A stretch of 64,000 nucleotides of DNA from Alphaproteobacteria bacterium (lineage in GTDB: Bacteria > Pseudomonadota > Alphaproteobacteria > SP197): contig VGDP01000006.1 in assembly GCA_016869675.1 (NCBI GenBank), positions 1 through 64,000 on the forward strand. The letters run 5' to 3'. Positions 1-7,595 of this stretch are shown in pieces; the stretch's first letter is position 1, and each line of letters opens with the position of its first letter. Made by a program: the position numbers and the translations under genes. The notes beneath the pieces are model-generated. The model worked only from the letters and a program-made list of their open reading frames with translations. It searched no databases and was not told the DNA's origin.

Positions 1-93
1 CCTAGAGCGGTTTCACTGAAGGTTGAGTCGTGGGGGATTTCCGGGGTCGGCGAACAGTGATTCTCTCGCCTTGTGATGAGCGAGGAGGGAGCG

Positions 94-1040
94 ATGGGAC
101 GGCCTTTGAGTGTTGATCTTCGTCGGCGCGTTGTGGCGGCGATCGATGGTGGCTTGTCGACACGGGCGGCGGCTCGCCGGTTCGCGATCGGGATCGCGAC
201 GGCAGGGTCGTGGCATCGCCTGTGGCGTCGGACCGGGGATGTGCGACCGGGCCGGCAGGGCAAGCCGAGCGGCTCGAAGCTGGATACTCACGAGGGCTTC
301 ATCCTGGGCCTGATCGCGGAGAAACGCGACATCGCCTTGGCCGAGATCGCCGCGCATCTGGCCGAGGCCCATGGAGTCACGGCCTGCCCGGCGACGATCT
401 GGTACTTCCTGGACAAGCGCGGTCTGACGTACAAAAAAAGTCCGCGCACGCGAGCGAGCAGCAACGGGCGGACGTGAAGGCAGCTCGCCACGCCTGGTTC
501 GAGCGCCAGACCGATCTGCATCCGGCGACACGGGTCTTCATCGACGAGACCGGGGCTTCGACCAAGATGGCGCGCCTGCGTGGCCGCGCGCTCCGGGGCG
601 AGCGATGCCGTGCGAGCATCCCGCACGGTCACTGGAAGACCACGACGTTCACCGCCGCCCTGCGGCTCGACGGCCTGGCCGCCCCCATGATCCTCGACGG
701 CCCTATGCACGGCGCGGCCTTCCGCGCCTATGTCGAGCAGGCTCTGGTGCCCGAGCTCAAGCCCGGCGACGTCGTCGTCATGGACAACCTGCCGGCCCAC
801 AAGGTCGCCGGCGTGAGGGAAGCGATCGAGGCGGCGGGTGCTCGCCTGCTCTACCTGCCGCCCTACAGCCCCGACCTCAACCCCATCGAGATGGCCTTCG
901 CCAAGCTCAAGGCCCATCTGCGCAAGGCCGCCGCGCGAACCATTCCCGGCCTCTGGAACGCCATCGCCGAGGCCCTCGACGCCTTCGCACCGGCCGAGGG
1001 CGTCAACTACTTCGCCGCCGCAGGATACAACCTCGATTAA
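94..1040 (+). CDS. IS630-family DDE transposase, made by -1 frameshift
   Basis: This gene encodes the cut-and-paste transposase of the element. Two overlapping frames are needed: the first, from ATG 94, carries the N-terminal helix-turn-helix region, and the second carries the catalytic domain to the TAA at 1040. Joined at the A7 run they give the usual IS630 junction, a [12 protein letters not shown]-like stretch. The DDE residues are visible in [18 protein letters not shown] and [23 protein letters not shown] ribosome site lies four bases before ATG 94, which decides that start over GTG 73. The combined length of about 315 residues is normal for the family, so the enzyme is probably functional if frameshifting occurs. 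Confidence 0.88.
432..440 (+). other. Slippery A7 site for programmed -1 frameshift
   Basis: The first transposase frame reads TAC AAA AAA AGT here. Slipping back one base on C AAA AAA continues as AAG TCC GCG in the catalytic frame, which restores the family's conserved sequence across the junction. Several IS630 elements use such a run. A real indel mutation cannot be excluded from one copy. Confidence 0.6.
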
Positions 1041-1171
1041 GTTGAATCGGCTCTAGACCCGCGTTCGCACGATCGTCAACGGATCGGCGGCCGCCCGCCC
1101 CGCCGTCGGCGGCGGTCAGGGCGAGTTCTGCTCCGTCGAAGCGCAATGGCGTACCAGTAGACGCTCGGCTG

Positions 1172-1606
1172 TCACACCAATCGACCAATGTTGGCGAGCG
1201 CGAGAATCGGCGGGAGAGCGGGGCCCTTCGACCGCCGTACCGCCGCGACGAAACGTGCGTCCGCCGTGACGACCGGCACGTTCTCGGTGCGCGCCAGAGC
1301 CAGGTAGCCGCAGTCGTAGATCGGACGGTCTAGTCGTGCGGCAAGCGCGAGGGCGCTGCGGATCAGTTCCTTGCCCGCGACGAGGCGGATGGGTGCTGCA
1401 AGGAGTTGCTCCATCACGATGAGGACGTCCTCGCTCAGCATCAACCCGCGACGGGCACGCATCCACAGCGCGTTGCCACATTCAAGCGGGAGGAACTCTG
1501 GCGCCACGAGGTTCCAAGAAGCGAGACGCCGGGCCTCGTCGCTATCGGGCTCGGGCAACACCCACTTGAGCACGACGCTCGCATCCACCACGGCCGATGG
1601 GTTCAC
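1172..1606 (-). CDS. PIN-domain toxin ribonuclease, FitB/VapC type
   Basis: Predicted Mg-dependent RNase toxin of a type II toxin-antitoxin pair. The 144-residue PIN domain shows the first acidic residue in VVDAS (Asp8), an acidic residue in LPLECGNALW, and later aspartates in YDCGYLALA and VTADARF, which is the normal PIN arrangement and length. It starts with GTG inside the stop of the upstream antitoxin gene (4-base overlap), so the two are translationally coupled. The target RNA cannot be deduced. Confidence 0.85.
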   Translation of the reverse strand: MNPSAVVDASVVLKWVLPEPDSDEARRLASWNLVAPEFLPLECGNALWMRARRGLMLSEDVLIVMEQLLAAPIRLVAGKELIRSALALAARLDRPIYDCGYLALARTENVPVVTADARFVAAVRRSKGPALPPILALANIGRLV

Positions 1607-1860
1607 CTGGGCAGCCCCGCCCGACGGTCGCGTTCCTCACAGATGATGTCCGTGCTATCGCCCGTGACCCGTCCCTTGAGTCTCTCGCGCAGTTCGGCCG
1701 CGCCGGCCCAGAAATCCCGGCTCGTCGAGGACGTCGTAACGAGTGCATCGTCGAGGATCGCGCGCGCCTCGGCTTCGGCGGCGCGGCCGTTCTCGGCGGC
1801 GCGGATCCCTAGCCGACGCACCAGGGCATCGTCCAGCTTGCGGATGGTCAGGGTAGCCAT
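1603..1860 (-). CDS. FitA-like antitoxin, ribbon-helix-helix type
   Basis: Small (85 residues) antitoxin expected to bind the PIN toxin and repress the operon. The N-terminus MATLTIRKLDDALVRRLGIR matches the FitA/ribbon-helix-helix pattern, followed by an Ala/Glu-rich helix. The ORF track begins further upstream, but the ATG at 1860 is preceded by CAGGAAG at good spacing, so it is chosen as the start. It overlaps the toxin gene by four bases, in the usual order of antitoxin first. Confidence 0.82.
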   Translation of the reverse strand: MATLTIRKLDDALVRRLGIRAAENGRAAEAEARAILDDALVTTSSTSRDFWAGAAELRERLKGRVTGDSTDIICEERDRRAGLPR

Positions 1861-1880
1861 GGCATCTTCCTGAATGCTTG

Positions 1881-1894
1881 CATTGATGGCAATG
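1881..1894. promoter_or_regulatory. Possible antitoxin operator (CATTG-N4-CAATG)
   Basis: A perfect short inverted repeat, CATTG ATGG CAATG, lies 20 bases upstream of the antitoxin ATG, where an autoregulatory operator of a FitA-type antitoxin would be expected. The assignment rests only on symmetry and position. Confidence 0.35.
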
Positions 1895-2020
1895 ATCGTA
1901 CTGCTAGCAAAGGGCTCACAAGCCCTTGATCGTCGCCGCCCGTACCGCCATTTCACCCTGGGTGTGATTGTGATTTAAGTCGCCGCGCCGGTCGTCGTTT
2001 GCCCGGCCCAAGGACCTTCA

Positions 2021-3037
2021 ATGGCCTCTCGCCTGCGGCTGCTCGTCATCACCGGGGACCACGGCGCGCCCGATCTGAACAAGCGCGGCGGCCGCTACAA
2101 CGAAGAGGACTTCGAGACCCACGGCCAGATGGTCGCGGCGTTGTCCTCGTTCGCCGACCTGGACGTGGCGGTGCAGAGCGACCACGGCGCGTTGCTCGAC
2201 CGCCTGCGCGACGATCCGCCCGACCTGGCGCTGAATTTCTGCGACACCGGGTTCAAGAACGAGCCTGCGCACGAGTTGAATATCCCGGCGTATCTGGAGC
2301 TTCTGGGCATCCCCTACAGCGGCGCGACGCCAGCCGCCATGGTGATGGCGGTGGACAAGGCCGCGGTGCGTCTGGTGGCGTGCGATCTGGGCATCGCGGT
2401 GCCCGGCGAGGAGTTCATCTGGGCGTCCGAGACCGCGCGGATGCCCGCCGGGCCCTACCCGGTGCTGATCAAACCGAACCGCACCGACGGCAGCGTCGGC
2501 ATCACCAAGGACGCGGTAGCCCGCGACGCGGCCGGGGCGGCGCGCTATCTCGCCTTCGTGCGCGACGACCTGCCCGGCTTCGACATCCTGGTGCAGGAGT
2601 ACCTGCCCGGGCCCGAATACGGCATCGGGCTGATCGGCAATCCGGAGGCCGGCTTCACCGTGCTGCCGGCGCTCGAGGTCGACTTCTCGGACCTGCCCGC
2701 CGGCCTAAACCCGATCCTGTCCTACGAATCCAAGGCGATCCCGGATTCGCCCTACTTTACGCGCATCCGCTACAAGCGCGCGGCGCTGGACGCGGCCGAG
2801 GAAGCGGTCCTGGTGCGGACAGCGCAGACCATGTTCCGCCGCTGCGGCCTGCGCGACTACGGCCGGTTCGATTTCCGGCGCGGCGCCGACGGCGCGATCA
2901 AGCTCCTGGAGGTCAACCCCAACCCGGCCTGGGCGACCGACGGCAAGTTGGCCTTCATGGCCGGCTTCGCCGGTATCGCGTACCCCGACATGCTGCGCGC
3001 CATCGTCGACGCGGCGCGCGCGCGCACCGGACGCTGA
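2021..3037 (+). CDS. D-alanine-D-alanine ligase-like ATP-grasp protein
   Basis: ATP-grasp ligase of 338 residues, close in size to D-Ala-D-Ala ligases. The central ATP-binding part is visible (PYPVLIKPNRTDGSVGITKDA), as is the C-terminal Mg/ATP site FDFRRGADGAIKLLEVNPNP. The substrate site is not the standard Ddl one and there are no ddlB/mur genes nearby, so the substrate is unknown; ligation of two amino or carboxylic acids is the family reaction. It stands alone on the plus strand, with its stop abutting the convergent transporter gene. Confidence 0.75.
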   Translation: MASRLRLLVITGDHGAPDLNKRGGRYNEEDFETHGQMVAALSSFADLDVAVQSDHGALLDRLRDDPPDLALNFCDTGFKNEPAHELNIPAYLELLGIPYSGATPAAMVMAVDKAAVRLVACDLGIAVPGEEFIWASETARMPAGPYPVLIKPNRTDGSVGITKDAVARDAAGAARYLAFVRDDLPGFDILVQEYLPGPEYGIGLIGNPEAGFTVLPALEVDFSDLPAGLNPILSYESKAIPDSPYFTRIRYKRAALDAAEEAVLVRTAQTMFRRCGLRDYGRFDFRRGADGAIKLLEVNPNPAWATDGKLAFMAGFAGIAYPDMLRAIVDAARARTGR

Positions 3038-4255
3038 CTACGGCAGCACCAACGCGAACCAGCCGAGCGCCACGGCGAAGGCGAGCAGGGTCATGGGCAC
3101 GCCGGCGAGCGCGTGATCGACGAAGCCGAAGCGCTGGCCAACCGACGCCGCCCGTTCGGCAACGATGATGTTGGCGATGCTGCCGGTCAGCAGCAGGTTG
3201 CCGGCGAGCGTCGAGAGCACCGCGAGCGCGTGCAGGAACGCCGCGTCCACCGTGGGCATGGCCGCCAGCAGCAGCACCACGAGCGGCACATTGCCGACCG
3301 TGTTGCTGCCAGCGAGCGTGATCGCCGCCAACGCGCCATGGCCGGTGGGATCGATGCCCGCGCCCTCGAGGCCGGTAAGGAAGCGCGCCGGCAGCCCGGT
3401 CGCGGTGAACGCCGCCGTCACCACGAACAGGGCGGCGAACAGCACCAGCAGCGGCCAGTCCACGTCGCCCAGCATGGCGCGCGTCGGGCGGCGCCGGCTG
3501 ATCAGCAGCGCTCCGGCGATGACCAGGACGCTGGTCACCTGCGGCAGGCCGGCGGCGAAGGCGACGAGCAGCGCCACGGTCGCCACCCCGGCCTTGAGCG
3601 CCCCGGCGCGGTCGACGGCGGGCGCGGCCGTGGGCACCGGGTCCGGTGTATGGGCCAGCGCGCGCGCCCAGACGACCCGGATGGTCAGCGCCGCCGCGAC
3701 CAGCCCGATCAGCGCCGGCGGCCCGCACACGGCGAGGAACGCGAGAAAGTCCAGGTCACCGTGCTGGGCGATCAGGATATTCTGCGGGTTGCCGATGACG
3801 GTCGCAGCCGAGCCCGCGTTGGCGCCGGCCGCCAGCGCGATCAGGAAGGGCCGCGCGTCGAGCCCGCGCGCGACGATGGCGCGGCACAGCATCGGCGTCA
3901 TGGCGTAGACGACGACGTCGTTGGCGAACACCGCCGACAAAGCACCCGCCACCAGGACGGTCGTCACCATCAGCCGTGTCGAACCGACCCGGCTGGCGGC
4001 GATGCGCCAGGCGCACCAGTCGTAGAAGCCGCTGCCCGAGGCTTGGGCCGAGACGACCATCAGCCCGAACAGCACCAGCAGCGTACGCCCGTCGATGGCG
4101 GCAACCGCCGCCTCGGCCCCGATCGCCCCGGCGGCGTAGAGCACGATCGCGCCGATCAGCGCCACACCGGCGCGGTCGAGCGAAAGCCCGGGCACGCGCC
4201 CGGCCGCCATGCCCGCGTAGACCAGGGCGAAGACCGCCACGACCAGGGCGGTCAT
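3038..4255 (-). CDS. ArsB/NhaD-type ion transporter (SLC13 superfamily)
   Basis: Inner-membrane carrier of 405 residues with about ten to twelve hydrophobic segments, belonging to the ion transporter superfamily of ArsB, NhaD and citrate/sulfate carriers. Motifs include the conserved re-entrant segments ANAGSAATVIGNPQNI in the first half and GSNTVGNVPLVVLLL in the second. The ATG at 4255 overlaps the stop of the upstream gene (ATGA), so transport is coupled to the product of that gene. The ion is not determined: there is no arsR/arsC nearby, and a carboxylate or Na+/H+ exchange role is equally likely. Confidence 0.75.
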   Translation of the reverse strand: MTALVVAVFALVYAGMAAGRVPGLSLDRAGVALIGAIVLYAAGAIGAEAAVAAIDGRTLLVLFGLMVVSAQASGSGFYDWCAWRIAASRVGSTRLMVTTVLVAGALSAVFANDVVVYAMTPMLCRAIVARGLDARPFLIALAAGANAGSAATVIGNPQNILIAQHGDLDFLAFLAVCGPPALIGLVAAALTIRVVWARALAHTPDPVPTAAPAVDRAGALKAGVATVALLVAFAAGLPQVTSVLVIAGALLISRRRPTRAMLGDVDWPLLVLFAALFVVTAAFTATGLPARFLTGLEGAGIDPTGHGALAAITLAGSNTVGNVPLVVLLLAAMPTVDAAFLHALAVLSTLAGNLLLTGSIANIIVAERAASVGQRFGFVDHALAGVPMTLLAFAVALGWFALVLP

Positions 4256-5202
4256 GCGGCGGTAGCGGCGGCGGTCCTGCGTCGACGCCAGGGGCGCGCG
4301 GTGGCGTTGAACGCCAGCGACAGCCGATCGCACAGCGCGCGCCCCTGCGCGCGGTCCCAGCAGTTCACCAGCGCCAGGCGAAAGCCGCCGGGCGGCATGG
4401 AATGCTGGCTGGGGTCCTTGTCCTCGTGGAACGTGATCTGCAGGCTCGAGACGCCGGGCGTCGATCGCACCTCGGCCTGCAGGCCGGCGGGCGGGTGGCG
4501 GTAGCGCACGCCGTGGCGGCCGAACAGCACCACCGAGTAGCCGGTGCGCCGCTGCTCCTCGGGGAAGTCCCAACGGCCCTCGGCGTAGAGGCGTACCAGC
4601 GCCTCGACCCAGCCCGGGCCGTAAAGGTCCGGCCATTGGTCGGCGAAGCGCAGGTGCACCTCGATGATGCGCCCGCCGATGGTCTCGACGTTGAGCATCC
4701 CGGTGTAGCCCTTGAGATGCCGCCCGGTCCACGCGGCGACCCTGGCCGCCAGCGCCGGGCGCTCGTCCGCCTCGACGGCCCAGTGGTCGAACATGCCGCC
4801 GCCGATCGCGGCGCCGGTGGCGTGGCGCTGCCAACGGGCGTGCCCGTCCACCACGGCCACGTCGGTCGAGACGTGCTCGCCCTCGAGCAGCGTCATCCAC
4901 ATGTGGCCGGGCCGGTTGGCGCGCTTCATGCCGCGCGCGCTGCACACCACACGGCTGCCTGGGCCCATGCCGCGCATGTTGTAGATCGGCTTGCTGAACA
5001 CGGGATACGCCGTGGGCTCGACCCCGTGGGGCGCCGCCTCGAGGCCCTGGGTCTCGGCGATCAGCAGCTTGTTGTAGGTCCAGCGCTGGGCCGGGAACCA
5101 CATGTACGCATCCGCGTCCTCGGTCGGAACGCGCACGTCCGCCGGGCAGAGTACGTGATCGAAAAACTGGAACCGCCACGGGTCCCATTCGCAGATCGGC
5201 AT
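4252..5202 (-). CDS. Uncharacterised protein, divergent ATP-grasp-like
   Basis: Conserved hypothetical of 316 residues. No standard family name can be given. The stretch GYTGMLNVETIGGRIIEVHLRF resembles the C-terminal strand of ATP-grasp ligases (MxNxE...IIEVxxRF), and GPGSRVVCSARGMK could be a nucleotide-facing loop, so it may be a degenerate ATP-grasp enzyme. It is the first gene of a coupled pair with the ion transporter. The C-terminal 15 residues (Arg/Ala-rich) look like low-complexity read-through of high-GC DNA. Confidence 0.5.
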   Translation of the reverse strand: MPICEWDPWRFQFFDHVLCPADVRVPTEDADAYMWFPAQRWTYNKLLIAETQGLEAAPHGVEPTAYPVFSKPIYNMRGMGPGSRVVCSARGMKRANRPGHMWMTLLEGEHVSTDVAVVDGHARWQRHATGAAIGGGMFDHWAVEADERPALAARVAAWTGRHLKGYTGMLNVETIGGRIIEVHLRFADQWPDLYGPGWVEALVRLYAEGRWDFPEEQRRTGYSVVLFGRHGVRYRHPPAGLQAEVRSTPGVSSLQITFHEDKDPSQHSMPPGGFRLALVNCWDRAQGRALCDRLSLAFNATARPWRRRRTAAATAA

Positions 5203-5255
5203 GGTCCGCCTCTCCGGCCGTCGAGTCTATCGGTCGTGCCGTGCCGCGAACAGGG

Positions 5256-5924
5256 TCATGCGCTGTCGTCCACCTCGGCGCCGGCGCCGCGCGAGCGCGA
5301 CAGCGCGCTGGCCGGGACGTAGGTGCGCCGGGCGAAATCGCGGAGCCGCGTCCACGTCGCGGGGTCGACGTCGACGCCGCGTGCGATGGCGTCGCGCCAG
5401 CGCCGGTCGAGCGCGGTCGCGGCGAGCGTGGCCGCCGCGCGTGGCGGCGGGCCCGCGACCCGGACATCGACGTTCACGTCGGACGCGGGAACGAGCACAG
5501 CGCCATGGAGCGCCAGCGCGCCAGCCGCGTCGAACCGCACCTCGGCGCCGTCCCAGGCGATCGTGAGCGCAAGACCGGTTCGGGCGAAGCGTTCGGCGGC
5601 GGCGACCAGGAACAACGGATCGCGTGCGTCCGTGACCTTGAGCCCACCGGCGCCGGAGCGCAGCCGTGCCACCGCGAGATCAATGAGCGTACCGGCATGG
5701 AACGCGCAGGAAGCATCCGCCAGCGCCACGCGACCATCGTCGAGCACCAGCCCGCGCGCCGGACCATGCTTCAGCGCGGCCGCCAGGGGATCGAGCGCCG
5801 GCAGGCCGCGCGCCTCGAGCCAAGTGGCGGCGGCCCCGGCCTCGGTATCCACCCCGGCCGTGGCGCCAGCGCCGCGCGCGGCCCGTTCGACCGTGGTGGC
5901 GATCTCGTTGAGCGAAACGTGCAT
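5256..5924 (-). CDS. DUF3726 family protein
   Basis: Soluble protein of 222 residues whose N-terminus (MHVSLNEIATTVERAARGAG) and overall plan match what I know as DUF3726, a family of unknown function found in alphaproteobacteria. It contains an ALDPLAAAL helix and a C-terminal Arg-rich tail. It lies six bases after the 554-residue gene upstream and is probably co-transcribed with it and with the penicillin-binding protein gene. No catalytic motif is evident. Confidence 0.6.
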   Translation of the reverse strand: MHVSLNEIATTVERAARGAGATAGVDTEAGAAATWLEARGLPALDPLAAALKHGPARGLVLDDGRVALADASCAFHAGTLIDLAVARLRSGAGGLKVTDARDPLFLVAAAERFARTGLALTIAWDGAEVRFDAAGALALHGAVLVPASDVNVDVRVAGPPPRAAATLAATALDRRWRDAIARGVDVDPATWTRLRDFARRTYVPASALSRSRGAGAEVDDSA

Positions 5925-5930
5925 GGTCGA

Positions 5931-7595
5931 TCAGGCCGGCGTCGCGGCGAACGCCCAGTCGTCGGCGTCGGCGTGGCCGAACTCGTCGGCCAGCGGCGCA
6001 CCCTGGAACAACGTCACCCGGACCCAACGGTCGGACTTCGGATCGAAGCGCGACGCGCCGAAAAAGGCGAGCTTACAGCGCAGGATGTCGATCGGCAAGC
6101 AGGAACGGTCGAGCAGGTTGTCGCGGATCTCGGCGTAATCGAGCGACGCCAGGCTTTGCACGCGCGCGACCCAGTGACGGTGCTCGGGGTGCGCCAGCAG
6201 GAACGCGGCGACGGATGCGTCGGGCTGGCCCTCGAGCGCGCGGCGCAGCGCCTGCACCTCGCGCGCGACGCCGATGCGTGTCTCCAGCTTGGCGCCCGGC
6301 TCGGTCCACCGTTCGCCGAGGCGCGGCTCGAGCTTCTCCTCGGAGGCGTACCAGAACAAGTGCTGGGCGTCGGGGCGCGCGAAGTCGTAGCCGAGCGCCC
6401 AGCCGTACGCCTGGTCGATCAGCGCGCGCAGGCGCCCGATCGGCATGGTCGGGTCGGTCACGACGGCCTCGGGCGAGGCCATGGTGCCTTCCAGATCGTC
6501 GACCCCATCGCCATGAGGTTCCAGGATCAGGCTGGCCACCAGCTCCTGCAGGTCGAGCGACCCGGTCGCCTCGACCGTCGCCATCAGGCGGTGCCACGGC
6601 CGTTCGCCATCGGGCAGCGCGACGGACGCGAGTTCGCGGCCGAGCCCGTCGAGCCGTCCCCGGAGACCGGGATTGTCGGTACGCCAGCGGGCAACGTGGG
6701 CGTGGGCACGGGCGAGCACGGCGGCGAAGCGGGCGCGCGTGGCGGGCGTGGCGGTGGGCAGCGCGCGGACCCGCGCGATCGCCGTCTCGCGCGCCAGGAA
6801 CCAGCGGTGCACGAGTTGCGGGTGCCCCACGAGGAACGGCGCCATGCCGAGCCCGGTGGCATTACCGATGCCGAGCCCGCGGCGGAGTGCGCGATCGAGC
6901 GGCACGGCGCGCCCACCCGATCGTCGCGCGGCCATGTGGTCCGCCAGGTCGAGCGTGAAGTGGCGGATCAGGTAGACCGTGAGCATCTCGGCCTGGAAGG
7001 GGTGTTCCAGCACCGGGCCGTCGTGCAGACGCGGCCGGTCGGCGATGCCGAACTTGCCGTTGCCGTAGACCGCGGTGGTGCGCATCAGGTAGCCGACCTC
7101 GGCCAGGCGCCAGGCGTCCGGCTGGCGCCCGGCGGCCAGCCGTTCGACCACGTGTTCGAACAGGCGCACGCTGCGGTTGGCGCGGCTCAGCACCAACTCG
7201 TCGGCGCTGAAGCGCCCGGCCTCCTGGAGCGGCACCTGCGCCGCCAGCCGGTCGAGCACGTCGGGCGTGGCCTCGCCCACGGTCAAGGCGAACGAGGCAT
7301 CCCATGCCTCGGCGATGACGCGGTCGGTGCGCGCCGTGGGTGTCAGGTTCTGGCTGAACGCGGCCAGCCCGAAGATGCCGTGAGGCGTGGCGACGCGGTA
7401 GGCCGCGCGGCCGACGCCGTCGGCGTCGATCGCCCAGATGGGCCGCGACATGGACCATCTCTCGCGACCCATGCGGCGCACCAGGCTGCGCGTGAAGCTG
7501 AGGCGCGTGGGGAACGCGGCACCCATGCGCGCGAGCCGCATCACGACGTCGGGTGGTCGCAACGTCAGGCGTTCGGGCACTGGTTGAACGGTCAT
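5931..7595 (-). CDS. Conserved hypothetical protein, 554 residues
   Basis: I do not recognise this protein. It is long, soluble-looking and rich in Arg and Ala, with a RPPDVVMRLARMGAAFPTRLSFTRSL N-terminal region and several aromatic/charged blocks (for example AYGWALGYDFARPDAQ). No signal peptide or transmembrane segment is seen. Its start overlaps the stop of the penicillin-binding protein gene by four bases, and the DUF3726 gene follows after six bases, so the three form a tight operon. It probably works together with the DUF3726 protein. Confidence 0.6.
   Translation of the reverse strand: MTVQPVPERLTLRPPDVVMRLARMGAAFPTRLSFTRSLVRRMGRERWSMSRPIWAIDADGVGRAAYRVATPHGIFGLAAFSQNLTPTARTDRVIAEAWDASFALTVGEATPDVLDRLAAQVPLQEAGRFSADELVLSRANRSVRLFEHVVERLAAGRQPDAWRLAEVGYLMRTTAVYGNGKFGIADRPRLHDGPVLEHPFQAEMLTVYLIRHFTLDLADHMAARRSGGRAVPLDRALRRGLGIGNATGLGMAPFLVGHPQLVHRWFLARETAIARVRALPTATPATRARFAAVLARAHAHVARWRTDNPGLRGRLDGLGRELASVALPDGERPWHRLMATVEATGSLDLQELVASLILEPHGDGVDDLEGTMASPEAVVTDPTMPIGRLRALIDQAYGWALGYDFARPDAQHLFWYASEEKLEPRLGERWTEPGAKLETRIGVAREVQALRRALEGQPDASVAAFLLAHPEHRHWVARVQSLASLDYAEIRDNLLDRSCLPIDILRCKLAFFGASRFDPKSDRWVRVTLFQGAPLADEFGHADADDWAFAATPA

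Larger units (their letters stand above)
3..1055 (+). mobile_element. IS630-family insertion sequence, complete
   Basis: The transposase is bracketed by short imperfect inverted ends that start just inside a TA at each side: GAGCGGTTTCA on the left and, on the reverse strand, GAGCCGATTCA on the right. A TA dinucleotide lies at 3-4 and at 1054-1055, as expected because IS630/Tc1-mariner elements insert at and duplicate TA. The element fills the first kilobase and interrupts no gene that I can recognise. The left end is only two bases from the window edge, so the outside context cannot be seen. Confidence 0.85.

Noticed and set aside
3038-5467. An 809-residue minus-strand frame as one protein
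   Set aside because: Only the last 405 residues (from ATG 4255) are protein-like; the upstream part is a shadow of the 4252-5202 gene.
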